Shown: piece by piece, positions 1-9,585 of the stretch
Layout of the letters: each line of letters opens with the position of its first letter
How positions within the stretch are numbered: the first letter of the stretch is position 1
Assembly: GCF_014207905.1 (NCBI RefSeq)
Contig: NZ_JACHLB010000006.1
Span: forward strand, 1-64,000
DNA: 64,000 nt
From: Flavobacterium notoginsengisoli
GTDB taxonomy: Bacteria; Bacteroidota; Bacteroidia; Flavobacteriales; Flavobacteriaceae
Reading direction: 5' to 3'
Made by a program: the position numbers and the translations under genes
The notes under the pieces: model-generated
What the model was told of the DNA's origin: nothing
The model's input: the letters and a program-made list of their open reading frames with translations, nothing else
Database searches by the model: none

Positions 1-88
1 GGGCTCACCTCTTCCCATCCCGAACAGAGAAGTTAAGCCCGCCTGCGCAGATGGTACTGCAGTTATGTGGGAGAGTATGTCGTCGCCT
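1..88 (+). rRNA. rrf: 5S ribosomal RNA, 3' part
   Basis: The window opens inside a 5S rRNA gene. The conserved loop segment reading CCGAACAGAGAAGTTAAGC and the closing GTCGTCGCC, which would pair with the missing 5' end, are both present. Only the first 20-30 bases are missing. It implies a 16S-23S-5S operon immediately upstream, read on the plus strand. A rho-independent terminator follows within ten bases. From that terminator to the first gene at 387 I see only AT-rich spacer. Confidence 0.93.
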
Positions 89-96
89 TTCTTTTG

Positions 97-128
97 AAAA
101 ACCCTATCCAATCCGGATAGGGTTTTTT
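97..128 (+). terminator. Terminator of the rRNA operon
   Basis: A 13-bp stem (AAAAACCCTATCC with GGATAGGGTTTTT), a 5-base loop, and a T run directly after the 5S gene form an intrinsic terminator. Confidence 0.92.
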
Positions 129-386
129 GTTTTGTACCCTTTTTGCTTTTATTTTTGTTTAGGTTGTTTTTCAATTCCTTTTATTGTTTTAAATTAAATT
201 TAATAATAAAGTTATAGCAATAATGGATTTGTTTATTAAGTCATAAGAAGCTTATGAAATTAGAATTTAGCAAAACTGAATTTGATAAAACTATGCAACG
301 GGATAGAATTTTAAATTTCGCTTAATTTCAAATGTGGAATTATTTTCTATTTTACTAATTTTAATTAATTCTTAATTGACTATTTT

Positions 387-980
387 ATGACTGAGTATAG
401 TGCTAATCCTAAAGTTGATTTTTATTTCGAAAAAGCTGAAAAATGGAAAGAAGAATTGGAGTTGTTGCGAAGTATTGCTTTAGACTGCCATCTAGTGGAA
501 GAATTAAAGTGGGGAAGTCCATGTTATACTTTTGAGAAGGCGAATATTGTTTTGATTCATGCATTTAAAGAATATTGTGGTTTTTTGTTTTTTAAAGGAG
601 CTTTAATGAAGGACGAAGATAATATCTTAATTCAGCAGACGGAAAATGTTCAGGCAGCGCGTCAGTTTCGTTTTAGTAATGTTGATGATATCTTAAATGT
701 AAAAGATTCTTTAAAAAAATATATTTATGAAGCAGCTGAAATTGAAAAAGCAGGTTTAAAAGTAGAATTGAAAAAAGTTTCTGAATTTGAAATCGCAGAG
801 GAGTTTCAAATTAGACTGAATGAAAATCTCGATTTGAAAAAAGCTTTTTATGATTTAACACCTGGAAGACAGAGAGCTTATCTGCTTCATTTTTCTCAAC
901 CAAAACAATCTAAAACAAGAGAAGCAAGAGTTGAAAAAAATATTCCGCGAATTTTAATTGGTAAAGGTTTAAACGATTAA
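387..980 (+). CDS. YdeI/OmpD-associated family protein (DUF1801-like N-terminus)
   Basis: A 197-residue soluble protein. The N-terminal half has the DUF1801/YdhG-like pattern (ELKWGSPCYTF, then a GFLFFKGAL strand). The C-terminal half has the YdeI-type helical tail (AFYDLTPGRQRAYLLHFSQ, then KTREARVEKNIPRIL). Members are often named bacteriocin-protection or OmpD-associated proteins, but the biochemical role is unknown. No signal peptide or membrane segment is visible. The gene stands alone and converges with the EamA gene across a shared terminator. Family assignment is fairly secure; function is not. Confidence 0.8.
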   Translation: MTEYSANPKVDFYFEKAEKWKEELELLRSIALDCHLVEELKWGSPCYTFEKANIVLIHAFKEYCGFLFFKGALMKDEDNILIQQTENVQAARQFRFSNVDDILNVKDSLKKYIYEAAEIEKAGLKVELKKVSEFEIAEEFQIRLNENLDLKKAFYDLTPGRQRAYLLHFSQPKQSKTREARVEKNIPRILIGKGLND

Positions 981-1000
981 ATTAAACTAAAGTATAAAAG

Positions 1001-1029
1001 AAAACTCCTTTCATAAAAAAGGAGTTTTT
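1001..1029. terminator. Bidirectional terminator
   Basis: AAAACTCCTT pairs with AAGGAGTTTT, and A/T runs lie on both sides. It sits between two convergent genes and can stop transcription from either. Confidence 0.85.
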
Positions 1030-1042
1030 CTGTTTTTACTAT

Positions 1043-1933
1043 CTAAGAAATTGGATCTTCGATTACGTTTCTTTTTTTAATTGAAATCAGCGATTGCAAT
1101 AGAATAGAGGTCATGATTAAACTTATTCCGATATAGAATGAAAAATTAATCGATTTTCCTTCGTCAAAAAATAGAAAAGCTAATATGATTGCGTAAATAG
1201 GTTCTAAATTGAATGTTAAGTTTACAGTAAATGCAGGGATTTTTTTGAGCGATTCGGCAAACATAACATACAAAGCTACTGTACAGCATGAGGCTAGAAC
1301 AAACAAATAAAAAGTATCTTTTAAACTTGGAATAAAAGATTCTTCAGGGAAATAATAAAAATAAACAGGTAAAGTCAATCCCAAAACAATAGTTCCGCCT
1401 AACATCTGATAGAAGTTAATCAATTTGCTGTCGTAGAACTGAACCAATCTTTCATTATAAATAGTGTACAAAGCAGCAAATGCTGAAGAAATTACTCCAA
1501 GCGTGATTCCGAGTTGATAAGATGAATCAAAATGAAAAATCAAACTAATTCCTAAAAGGGTGAATAAACTAAGGAATCCCTGAACTAAATTAAATTTCTT
1601 TTTATTTATAATAGGCTCAAAGATTGCCGTAAAAAAACTTGTCAGACAATAGCAGACTACACCAATCGAAATGTTAGAATATTTGATACTGGCATAGAAA
1701 AAGATCCAGTGAATGGTGATGAGTATTCCAGCTTTAGAAATTTTTGCTATTTCTGCGAAAGACTGAAGTCCTTTAAGTTTGTATGATTTTAGAATAAGAA
1801 ATAAGATTATTGAAGCAAATAAGACTCGGTACCAAACCAATGTCAGTTCGTTAAGAGCAATAAGTTTTCCGAAAATGCCAGTAAAGCCAGCTAGTAACAC
1901 TGCGGTGTGCAGTATCAGATATGATTTTTTCAT
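1043..1933 (-). CDS. EamA/DMT-superfamily transporter
   Basis: A 296-residue integral membrane protein with about ten hydrophobic helices in two homologous halves, the usual size and layout of EamA-type drug/metabolite exporters. The second half shows the typical NLTFNLEPIYAIILAFLFFDEG segment, with the E-P pair common in this family. Substrates of these exporters cannot be read from sequence; amino acids, metabolites and sugars occur in the family. It is a single gene with its own terminator. Confidence 0.87.
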   Translation of the reverse strand: MKKSYLILHTAVLLAGFTGIFGKLIALNELTLVWYRVLFASIILFLILKSYKLKGLQSFAEIAKISKAGILITIHWIFFYASIKYSNISIGVVCYCLTSFFTAIFEPIINKKKFNLVQGFLSLFTLLGISLIFHFDSSYQLGITLGVISSAFAALYTIYNERLVQFYDSKLINFYQMLGGTIVLGLTLPVYFYYFPEESFIPSLKDTFYLFVLASCCTVALYVMFAESLKKIPAFTVNLTFNLEPIYAIILAFLFFDEGKSINFSFYIGISLIMTSILLQSLISIKKRNVIEDPIS

Positions 1934-2291
1934 AAGATTGTCTATCCCTTTTGAGGATTTATTTTTGAATATTAATAATTTTTATTTGAGATAATGACAC
2001 AGCATAATAGACTGAGATATTCAGTCTAGTGTCAATACTAAAGAAGTATTATTAATTTTCTGGTGGTGAAAGACAACCCGCTACGTGCATATTTGTTTAT
2101 GTATTTGAACAAACTTAGGAAAAAGAGGTTGAATGAAAAAGTTTAAAAAGTTATATAAATGTGAAAATTCTAACAGATAAGGACAATTCAAAATCTAAAA
2201 TGCTCTATATCTCATTTTGATTTGAATATTAATTTGTAGAACTTGCGACGGCTTCAAATTATTAACTTAAAACCAAACCGCATTCAATTTA
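1934..2291. other. Intergenic region with one hairpin
   Basis: About 360 bases between divergent genes, with no convincing reading frame. It holds an imperfect hairpin at 1995-2034: TGACAC pairs with GTGTCA and AGACTGA with TCAGTCT, with a one-sided bulge. A short GC-richer stretch near 2075-2110 matches nothing I recognise. Promoters for both flanking genes are expected here, but I see no clear TAnnTTTG box. Confidence 0.5.
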
Positions 2292-3401
2292 ATGGAAACA
2301 AATAAATTGCCTGAGTCAGTTCTGCAGACCAAACAACATTTTCAAATTTTAGATGGACTTCGAGGTGTTGCAGCTTTTGCCGTTGTTGTTTTTCATTTTA
2401 TGGAATGGATTTTTACAGATCCGAGTAAAAATTTTATCGGTCACGGTTTTTTAGCAGTTGATTTTTTCTTTTGTCTTTCGGGTTTTGTAATTGGATACGC
2501 TTATGATGACCGAATTGCTGAAATGGGAATTTGGAATTTTTTTGTAGCAAGAATTATTCGTCTGCATCCTTTAGTTATCGCAGGATCTATTCTAGGATTA
2601 TTGGCTTTTTTATTTGATCCATTTGGAGGACATATTGAGTTATATAGCGCTGGTAAAATCTTTTTAACTTTTATATGTTCTTTGTTTTTAATACCATTTC
2701 CTGTAATTGCAGACCGAGGTTTTAATTTGTTTAGTTTTAATGCGCCGGCATGGTCGCTGTTTTGGGAATATATTGCTAATATAGTTTATGCTGTCGTGCT
2801 TTATAGAATTGGAAAAAGCTTTTTGTTTATTTTGACAATTATCGCAGCTTTGGCAATTTGTTTTGTGGCATACAATTCTGGAAATTTATTAGGAGGTTGG
2901 AGCGGACCGACTTTTTGGGATGGCTGTGCGAGAATATCTTATTCTTTTTTAGCGGGATTATTGATCTACCGTTTTAATTTAATTATAAAAAACAAATTAG
3001 GGTTTATTAGCTTAAGCGGATTATTGTTATTGGCTTTTATAATGCCTTTTTCAGAATGGAATTGGCTGACAGAACCTTTAGTAGTTTTGTTTTATTTTCC
3101 AGCATTGATTTCACTGGGAGCAGGAGCAGTCTTAAAACCTGAATTAGAAAAAATGTGCGTGTTTTCAGGAAACATCTCCTATCCTTTGTATATGACACAT
3201 TATGCCGTTTTATGGATGTTTGGAAATTATTATACTAATTATAAACCTGATGCGAATAAATTAGCCTTTATTGTGCCCATTGCTGTTGTTTTATTAATTG
3301 GATTCGCATACTTGGCAATGAAAGTCTACGATATTCCTCTTAGGAATTATTTAAACATTAAACGAAAAGAAAAACTTTCTAAACAAAAAAAACTCCATTA
3401 G
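2292..3401 (+). CDS. Acyltransferase 3 family membrane protein (OafA/YrhL-like)
   Basis: A 369-residue multi-pass inner-membrane acyltransferase. Near residue 20 it has the family signature LDGLRGVAAFAVVVFHF, whose histidine is expected to be catalytic. A second conserved block follows (GFLAVDFFFCLSGFVIGYAY), then R-rich LRLHP-like ARIIRLHP. Around ten hydrophobic helices follow. Family members move acetyl or other short acyl groups onto surface sugars, peptidoglycan or exported metabolites. The acceptor here is unknown because no polysaccharide cluster is adjacent. The C-terminus is a lysine-rich tail. Confidence 0.88.
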   Translation: METNKLPESVLQTKQHFQILDGLRGVAAFAVVVFHFMEWIFTDPSKNFIGHGFLAVDFFFCLSGFVIGYAYDDRIAEMGIWNFFVARIIRLHPLVIAGSILGLLAFLFDPFGGHIELYSAGKIFLTFICSLFLIPFPVIADRGFNLFSFNAPAWSLFWEYIANIVYAVVLYRIGKSFLFILTIIAALAICFVAYNSGNLLGGWSGPTFWDGCARISYSFLAGLLIYRFNLIIKNKLGFISLSGLLLLAFIMPFSEWNWLTEPLVVLFYFPALISLGAGAVLKPELEKMCVFSGNISYPLYMTHYAVLWMFGNYYTNYKPDANKLAFIVPIAVVLLIGFAYLAMKVYDIPLRNYLNIKRKEKLSKQKKLH

Positions 3402-3414
3402 TATAAAATAGAGT

Positions 3415-4431
3415 TTATTTATTAAGGATGGTTTCTGTCGAATTACTAATTTCCTCCAAATTATTTTGTTTGTTATTAGTCATTAAAATAATTGTCAAAT
3501 CAAGTTTACTGATAAGCAATGCTTGGTAATTAAAAGCAGCGCCATCGTGAATGTGCTTAATCACTTTTCCGTTTTCGATCGTTCCGCCACCAAGACCTGT
3601 TTGATTGTCTTTAGAAAAAGGTTCAAAAAGTTCTTGTGTCGATTGTTGATTAATAATCTTAAACGAATTAATAGCTTCAGACCATTTGTAAAAATCCTTT
3701 AGATTTAAAGCCGTCCAGCCCGAAATATTGTATTTCAGAATATCTGGTTTTCCTTCTTTGTTAAATGACTTTGCAAAAAGAGGTTCTTTGTCATCAGGAT
3801 CTACAACAGCATTTTTAATTCCGATTGGTTTTAAGATTTTCTGTATTACGAATGAATTGAAACTCATATTTGTAATTTTTTCAATAATACGTCTTTGCAA
3901 AAAGACATTATTATTGTTGTAATCGTATTGCGTTCCTGGTTCAAATTCTAGAGATGAAGTTTTTTGCAGAAAAGCCATATTGTCTGAATCCTGATTGACT
4001 TCATTCCATTTTATTTGAGGAAGTCCGCTTGTATATTGAAGCAAATGGATAATCTTAATTTTATTTCCCCACGACGGAAGTTCAGGAAGAAATTTAGAAA
4101 TCGGATCGTCTAATTTTAATTTTCCCTGTTCTTTTAGCATCATAATTCCAACAGCATTAAATTCTTTGGCGATTGAACCGATATGAAAGCGATATTTTGT
4201 GTTTAATGGAATAGTATTACTTGCATCGGCTTGACCAAAAGCTTTTTCATAAAGAATCTTTCCTTTTTTGGCAACTAAGACATTTCCGTTAAAAGTTTTG
4301 GATTGAAGTGCATTTTGAAATAAAGCATCGAGTTTAGTCTCTGTCTGATTTGTTTGAGCGTAAAAGTAATTACATGTTGTAAATGCAATAGTAAAAACTA
4401 GAATTTTGATTTTTTTGATGATGATGTTCAT
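3415..4431 (-). CDS. Serine hydrolase, class C beta-lactamase-like
   Basis: A 338-residue protein when started at the ATG at 4431, which gives a clean signal peptide ending near NYFYAQ. A longer in-frame start at 4512 puts an implausible 27 residues before it. The penicillin-binding fold motifs are visible: SxxK as SIAK at about residues 86-89 and YxN as YNN at 171-173. In the position of KTG there is an HDG-like segment (HIHDGAAF). Such periplasmic enzymes act as esterases, D-Ala-D-Ala peptidases or peptidases; true lactam hydrolysis is not implied. Its 3' end nearly meets that of the acyltransferase. Confidence 0.86.
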   Translation of the reverse strand: MNIIIKKIKILVFTIAFTTCNYFYAQTNQTETKLDALFQNALQSKTFNGNVLVAKKGKILYEKAFGQADASNTIPLNTKYRFHIGSIAKEFNAVGIMMLKEQGKLKLDDPISKFLPELPSWGNKIKIIHLLQYTSGLPQIKWNEVNQDSDNMAFLQKTSSLEFEPGTQYDYNNNNVFLQRRIIEKITNMSFNSFVIQKILKPIGIKNAVVDPDDKEPLFAKSFNKEGKPDILKYNISGWTALNLKDFYKWSEAINSFKIINQQSTQELFEPFSKDNQTGLGGGTIENGKVIKHIHDGAAFNYQALLISKLDLTIILMTNNKQNNLEEISNSTETILNK

Positions 4432-4626
4432 TTTGAGAATTAGGAAAAGGTATTTAATTGTAAAGGATTTAACGAATATATCTAATTTATTGTAATAATC
4501 TAGATGTTTCAAGAAAGTGTTTTTTTAGAATTTCGGTAAGTAAGAAATTTTTAGTGATTTGTAAGGTTTTTTACTTATGTTAGCAAATCAATAAATTTAG
4601 AAATCTAGTGATTAATTTATGCCGAA

Positions 4627-7389
4627 ATGTTAGTTAATAAAGACAGATTTAAAGTAGACGATACATTGTCCGAATATCCGAAAGAAGTAAAGTTTAAATA
4701 TAACTGGAGAAAATACCAGCAAAGAGTACTAGATAATTTAGAAAACCATTTAAAAGATGGTCATTTGCATATTATAGCTCCTCCAGGTTCTGGTAAAACT
4801 GTTCTAGGGCTTGAAGTTGCTGTTCGGTTAAATAAGCCGACTTTAATTCTTACACCAACAATTGCAATTCGCAATCAATGGATTCAACGATTTTGCGAGC
4901 TATTTCTTCAAACGGACCAGATTCCTGATTGGATTTCTAAAGACATTCGGAAACCGAAATTTATGACCGTAGTGACTTATCAAGGACTTCACGCGGCTTG
5001 CAATGATTTGAAAATAGAAGAGGAAGATCTTGAAGAGGAAGATGAAGTTGAAGAAAGTGCAAAAAGTAAACATACAAATGCAAATCTCGAGAAAATTGTA
5101 AGTGGTTTAAATGCCCAAAAGATTAAGACAATCGTAGTCGATGAGGCACATCATTTAAAAAATGAGTGGTGGCAGACATTAACTAAAGTAAAAGAGAAAA
5201 TTAACCCAGTAATTGTTGGTTTAACTGCAACTCCTCCTTATGATGTTTCGCCTATTGAGTGGCAAAGATATATTGAACTTAATGGACTTGTAGATATGGA
5301 AATTTCGGTTCCAGAATTGGTAATCGAAGGAGATCTGTGTCCGCACCAAGATTATGTGTATTTTACAATGCCAACAGAAAAAGAGCATCAGGATATCACT
5401 AATTTTAGAGATAATATAGAGATGCTTTTTCAGGAAATTAAAAATGATGAAACTGTCATTCAGGCAATTGAAACACATCCCATTTGGAAAAATCCTGAAG
5501 AACAGCTGGATTGGATTTATAGCAACTTTTCTTATTATTCTTCCAGTCTAATATTTTTAAAAGCAAATCATAGAGAAATTCCCGAAACTCATCTGGAAGT
5601 TATTGGAGATAAAAAAATAATAATCCCTGTTTTGGATTACGAATGGACAGAGAAACTTTTAGAGTTTTATCTTTTTAGCGGAAATGAACATTTTAAAGAA
5701 TATGAAGAACATCGGAAAACTCTCGAGAACCGATTAAGAAGATACGGCGCAATAGAAAGAAAGCAAATAGATTTTTTGTACAGTAAAAAAGTTACAGGCT
5801 TTTTAGCATCAAGCATTAGTAAGTTAAACGGTATTAAAGAAATTGTTGATTTTGAATATAATCAGTTAGGGAAAGATTTAAGAATGGTTATTCTTTCTGA
5901 CTTTATTAGAAAAGAATACTTTGTTAGTTCATCCGAAAACAATTTAGAATTAAATAGATTAGGAGTCATTCCAATTTTTGAAAAATTAAGAAGAGAAAAT
6001 ACCGCGAATAAAAAAATTGGCGTTTTAACGGGATCATTAATCATTATTCCGAATAGTGCTTATAATGATTTTGAAACAAGGGCAGCAAAATGTGGCATCA
6101 CTAAAATAAATTCTAGTATTGTTCCTTTTGATTCAGATTATGTTTTAATAAATCAGACAGAACAGCTTACTCATAATATAGTTCATATTGTAACTCAAAT
6201 TTTTCAAAGTGGAGGAATAGAAGTTTTGATAGGGACAAAATCTTTACTTGGAGAAGGATGGGACGCTCCGGCAATAAACTCTTTAATATTAGCGAGTTTT
6301 GTAGGTTCTTTCGTTTTGTCAAATCAAATGCGTGGCAGAGCCATTAGAACTCAAAACGGAAACTCAAATAAAACAGGAAATATTTGGCATTTAGTTACTA
6401 TTGATGAAACTTCACCAACTGGAGGTGATGATTTTGATTTGCTAAAAAGACGTTTTAAAAGTTTTGTCGGAGTTTCATTTCATGAGCAACCTGGAATTGA
6501 AAACGGCATTGGACGATTAAATTTAGGTGAAAATATCCGAGAAAAAGAAGAAGCTGAAAAAAAGAATATCGAAATGTTCAAGTATGCTGGCGATCGAGAA
6601 AACTTGAAAGAATTATGGGAAAAAGCACTTGAAACAGGAGTGACTCTTGTAGAAGAACTTAAAATTCCGTTTCGTGAGGAAAAAGAGTATAAAGCTCTTA
6701 AATCAATGTATTTAAACAAGACGCTTGCTAATCTTTTGGCAACTTTAGGTTCTGGTTTGGCTAGTTTTGGATTAGAAATGATACAAGAATTTTTAAAAGT
6801 GGCTAGAAGAATTAGAAGTATGCGAGATTTGTATTTCTTTCTTACTTTTTTCGGAATAGTTGGCGTGTTGTTTTTTGGAAGACAGACATTAAAAGCATTA
6901 CGATTATATTTTAAATATCGCGACATTTCCAAAGATATCAAAAAAATAGGAGAAGCGCTTTTAGACTCCCTAATTAAGGCTCGAATTATTCAGACTAATT
7001 ATTCCGCTTTAGAAGTGATAACTTCGGTAGATGATTGGGGAGGAGTATATTGTCATTTGGAAGGCGGAACTACTTTTGAGAAGTCAACATTCATAAACTC
7101 TCTAAAAGAAATTATAGGTAATGTTGAAAATCCTCGTTATATAATAGTGAGAAAAAACAGATTTATGTTTTTCAAAGAGCAAAGAGACTATCATTCTGTT
7201 CCAGAAGTTATAGGAAGGAATAAAAAACTGGCAGAACATTTCAAAACTCAATGGAAAGCATTTGTTGACAATTGTGATTTGATTTTTACCCGTACAATTG
7301 AAGGAAGAAAGTTGCTTTTACAATCCAGAATAAAATCTTTAGCTGCACAATTTGATGAAAAAGCGCAAAGAATAAACAAATGGAAATAG
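4627..7389 (+). CDS. Large SF2 DEAH-box helicase with C-terminal membrane segment
   Basis: A 920-residue superfamily 2 helicase. Walker A is APPGSGKT (51-58), Walker B DEAH is near 172-175, motif III is GLTATPP near 197-203, and motif VI is QMRGRAIR near 567-574. An acidic stretch rich in E and D lies near 140-155. About 300 residues follow the helicase core, including one strongly hydrophobic helix (FFLTFFGIVGVLFFG, about 735-750) and a final globular region I do not recognise. It resembles the helicase arms of restriction and phage-defence proteins, but no nuclease or methylase motif is visible in it or beside it. The gene is isolated. A role in nucleic-acid remodelling or defence is inference. 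Confidence 0.8.
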   Translation: MLVNKDRFKVDDTLSEYPKEVKFKYNWRKYQQRVLDNLENHLKDGHLHIIAPPGSGKTVLGLEVAVRLNKPTLILTPTIAIRNQWIQRFCELFLQTDQIPDWISKDIRKPKFMTVVTYQGLHAACNDLKIEEEDLEEEDEVEESAKSKHTNANLEKIVSGLNAQKIKTIVVDEAHHLKNEWWQTLTKVKEKINPVIVGLTATPPYDVSPIEWQRYIELNGLVDMEISVPELVIEGDLCPHQDYVYFTMPTEKEHQDITNFRDNIEMLFQEIKNDETVIQAIETHPIWKNPEEQLDWIYSNFSYYSSSLIFLKANHREIPETHLEVIGDKKIIIPVLDYEWTEKLLEFYLFSGNEHFKEYEEHRKTLENRLRRYGAIERKQIDFLYSKKVTGFLASSISKLNGIKEIVDFEYNQLGKDLRMVILSDFIRKEYFVSSSENNLELNRLGVIPIFEKLRRENTANKKIGVLTGSLIIIPNSAYNDFETRAAKCGITKINSSIVPFDSDYVLINQTEQLTHNIVHIVTQIFQSGGIEVLIGTKSLLGEGWDAPAINSLILASFVGSFVLSNQMRGRAIRTQNGNSNKTGNIWHLVTIDETSPTGGDDFDLLKRRFKSFVGVSFHEQPGIENGIGRLNLGENIREKEEAEKKNIEMFKYAGDRENLKELWEKALETGVTLVEELKIPFREEKEYKALKSMYLNKTLANLLATLGSGLASFGLEMIQEFLKVARRIRSMRDLYFFLTFFGIVGVLFFGRQTLKALRLYFKYRDISKDIKKIGEALLDSLIKARIIQTNYSALEVITSVDDWGGVYCHLEGGTTFEKSTFINSLKEIIGNVENPRYIIVRKNRFMFFKEQRDYHSVPEVIGRNKKLAEHFKTQWKAFVDNCDLIFTRTIEGRKLLLQSRIKSLAAQFDEKAQRINKWK

Positions 7390-7483
7390 TAAAACTCTAT
7401 TTTAGTGTAAATATTTACCTAAATTCAGCCTCTATCTTCTACTATTGAAATTGTTCACGTCATTTTTCTTGTTTTTTGAAAGC

Positions 7484-7512
7484 TTGATAAGTAAAAAGAA
7501 TTTGTATATTTG
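7484..7512 (+). promoter_or_regulatory. Bacteroidota-type promoter of the MerR gene
   Basis: TTG at 7484-7486 and TATATTTG at 7505-7512, 18 bp apart, match the -33/-7 pattern of Bacteroidota. The predicted start leaves a leader of about 58 nt before the MerR-family gene. Confidence 0.65.
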
Positions 7513-7573
7513 CAACTACAAAGTATAAACTATGCTCTATGCTTTTATGTTTTGACTAAAAAAAGAAAGAATT

Positions 7574-7933
7574 ATGCTTATAAACGAATTATCAAAAAAA
7601 ACGGGACTGTCAATTCATACTATTAGATATTATGAAAATTTAGGCATGATTAAGGGGCTGGCAGATGAGAAGGTAAAATCTAATAACTACAAACATTATA
7701 ATAATAATACGATTGAACGCTTAGAAATTATTATAGAAGCAAGAGAAGTTGGATTTACTTTAGCAGAAATAAAAAAAATATTAACTAGTTGGTTCGAAAC
7801 TACCGAATCGAAGCCAGAAACATTGGAGCTCTTTCATGCGAAAATAAAAGAGATTGATGATAAAATGAGGTATTTTAAACAGACCAAAAGACTTCTAGAA
7901 AAAGTATGTGAGAAAATACAAAATAATGAGTGA
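7574..7933 (+). CDS. MerR-family transcriptional regulator
   Basis: A 119-residue regulator. The N-terminal winged helix-turn-helix is typical (LSKKTGLSIHTIRYYENLGMI). The second helix pair follows (RLEIIIEAREVGFTLAEIKKIL), then a short coiled-coil dimerisation helix. No effector domain and no cysteine pair suited to metal sensing is present, so the signal is unknown. The organisation (own promoter, own terminator) suggests a single-gene unit. Possible targets are itself or the downstream membrane protein at 8151; this is not shown by the sequence. Confidence 0.92.
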   Translation: MLINELSKKTGLSIHTIRYYENLGMIKGLADEKVKSNNYKHYNNNTIERLEIIIEAREVGFTLAEIKKILTSWFETTESKPETLELFHAKIKEIDDKMRYFKQTKRLLEKVCEKIQNNE

Positions 7934-7956
7934 TCGTTAAAGTGTAAAATTTATAG

Positions 7957-7986
7957 AACTCCCTAAGAAATTAAGGAGTTTTTTTG
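7957..7986 (+). terminator. Terminator after the MerR gene
   Basis: AACTCC pairs with GGAGTT, extended by partial pairing in the loop, and is followed by a seven-base T run. Confidence 0.8.
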
Positions 7987-8150
7987 TGCTTTTTATTGGG
8001 TTGTTTTAAGAAAATAATAGAAGGTTGTACAAATAGTCTTATATTCGCTTTTGAATAAAAGTTGAATGTTGAAGAAAAAAATTAACTCATTGAAATAATA
8101 ATTTACTAAAATAAATAACGAATAATAACTAGGAACTACAAGACTAAATC

Positions 8151-8858
8151 ATGCAAGAAGAAATATCGAAACATTCAAAAAAAATTTATAAAACGGTGAA
8201 AAATTCAGAACACACATTGGGAGAGAAAGTAAAAGAAATCATCATAGAAATATTCATAATCGTTTTTGCTGTTACGCTTTCAATATGGCTACACAGTTGG
8301 AGTGAGCATAGACACCAACAAGAAGAAGTAGCTGTGTTTCTTGGTAATTTAAAGAATGATTTAAAGAATGATATAGAAAGTATCGACAGAGAAGTAAAAG
8401 CATACCAAAAGACAAACGCAGACTATGAAAAAATTTTGGCATTAACGCCTTCCCAACTGGACAGTATTTATAATTCTAAAAGCAAAGTTAATTTCCCAAT
8501 TTATTCACATGGACAAACATTGACAATAGGAAATTATGAAGGTTTTAAGTCAAGTGGTAAACTCGGTTATATTGAAGATGAAAAATTAAAACAGAAAATC
8601 TTAAACTATTACCAAATATATGTACCGGCTGCCAACGAAGTTGATAAAATGTACACAGAGTTTTTGTTTAAATGTTTTGATAAAGAAATAGAAAATGCAG
8701 ATAAGCCAGAAAAAGAATTATATTCAGATCCAAAATATAAAAAGACACTCGCGTATCTTGTTAAATTAGGTAAGAATAACATAAGAGTTTATGATGAAAA
8801 TACAAAACCGCTCGCAGTTGAACTTATTAAAGAAATTGAAAAAGAGCTGAATAAATAA
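8151..8858 (+). CDS. Membrane-anchored protein, DUF6090-like
   Basis: A 235-residue protein with a short basic N-terminus and one transmembrane helix (IIIEIFIIVFAVTLSIWLHSW, about residues 38-58). A mostly helical, charged region follows. The pattern of an amphipathic start, one helix, then the H-x-Q-E-E-x-FL-x-LK-x-DL segment is like the DUF6090 family common in Bacteroidota. No enzyme motif is visible. Function unknown. It has its own terminator and no operon partner. Confidence 0.7.
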   Translation: MQEEISKHSKKIYKTVKNSEHTLGEKVKEIIIEIFIIVFAVTLSIWLHSWSEHRHQQEEVAVFLGNLKNDLKNDIESIDREVKAYQKTNADYEKILALTPSQLDSIYNSKSKVNFPIYSHGQTLTIGNYEGFKSSGKLGYIEDEKLKQKILNYYQIYVPAANEVDKMYTEFLFKCFDKEIENADKPEKELYSDPKYKKTLAYLVKLGKNNIRVYDENTKPLAVELIKEIEKELNK

Positions 8859-8862
8859 AAAG

Positions 8863-8893
8863 AAAAAATCCATTAGAAATAATGGATTTTTTT
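8863..8893. terminator. Terminator
   Basis: AAAAAATCCATTA pairs with TAATGGATTTTTT around a four-base loop. It lies between convergent genes. Confidence 0.88.
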
Positions 8894-8918
8894 GTGTTTT
8901 TAAACTGCAAGTTGATTG

Positions 8919-9497
8919 TTATTCAGTTAAATCTGAAAACGTTTTTCCTATTATGTTGCGGCAATAATTTTCAATTTCGAATGCATAAAGAATATCTCCA
9001 ATATTTATTTTAGTATTCGACAATACTTTTCTGTGATTTCGTGTAATATAGACTCCAGTTTTTAATTTGAATATTATATTGCCACTATTTTTATTCCCAA
9101 AAACTTCAATTTCATTGGTGAATTCTTTCCAAGGGTAAGTTTGTATTTTGCCCCAACGATGACAGATTAATCTGTTTTCAGTACCAATAAAATAACCGCC
9201 AGATTTGAACAGTCCAAAAACGCCAAGTAAAAAGCAGATAATTCCAGGAGATAAAAACAAACTAAAATATAAAAGATCTGGAATTTCTTTAGCTGAAATT
9301 GTATAGTCGCCAGAGAAAAAATTCCAATCGAAAGTTGAAAATATCAAGGATATTACTAAAATCCAAAAGAGCCCAAAATAAATTACATGCAGACAGTTTC
9401 TTATTGGTTGGTCTTTTTTTGCTTTTACGAGAAAAACAATTTTTTCTGCTCCAATTGCTTCTTTTAATATGTCTGGAATTGCGATATTTTCTATCAT
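8919..9497 (-). CDS. Membrane protein with PH-like domain
   Basis: A 192-residue protein with two hydrophobic helices (about residues 35-55 and 78-100). A beta-rich C-terminal part follows (YFIGTENRLICHRWGKIQTYPW, then IIFKLKTGVYITRNHR). This layout, two membrane segments then a strand-rich module with 'ENRLI', resembles bacterial PH-like (bPH/YdbT-type) proteins. That fold is inferred from pattern only. No neighbours suggest a role. The gene lies downstream of the lipoprotein gene on the same strand but 88 bases away. Confidence 0.6.
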   Translation of the reverse strand: MIENIAIPDILKEAIGAEKIVFLVKAKKDQPIRNCLHVIYFGLFWILVISLIFSTFDWNFFSGDYTISAKEIPDLLYFSLFLSPGIICFLLGVFGLFKSGGYFIGTENRLICHRWGKIQTYPWKEFTNEIEVFGNKNSGNIIFKLKTGVYITRNHRKVLSNTKINIGDILYAFEIENYCRNIIGKTFSDLTE

Positions 9498-9585
9498 ATT
9501 TTTGGTTTTTACATTATACGCATTAAAGGATCTTTTAATTTAGTCTAATGTCCAAATCTTTTAAAATAGTTGTTAATACAGGGTT

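Noticed and set aside
1995..2034. Riboswitch-like hairpin
   Set aside because: A single imperfect hairpin without conserved core bases; no known riboswitch pattern fits.
4432..4512. Longer start for the serine hydrolase
   Set aside because: It would place 27 residues before a clean signal peptide.
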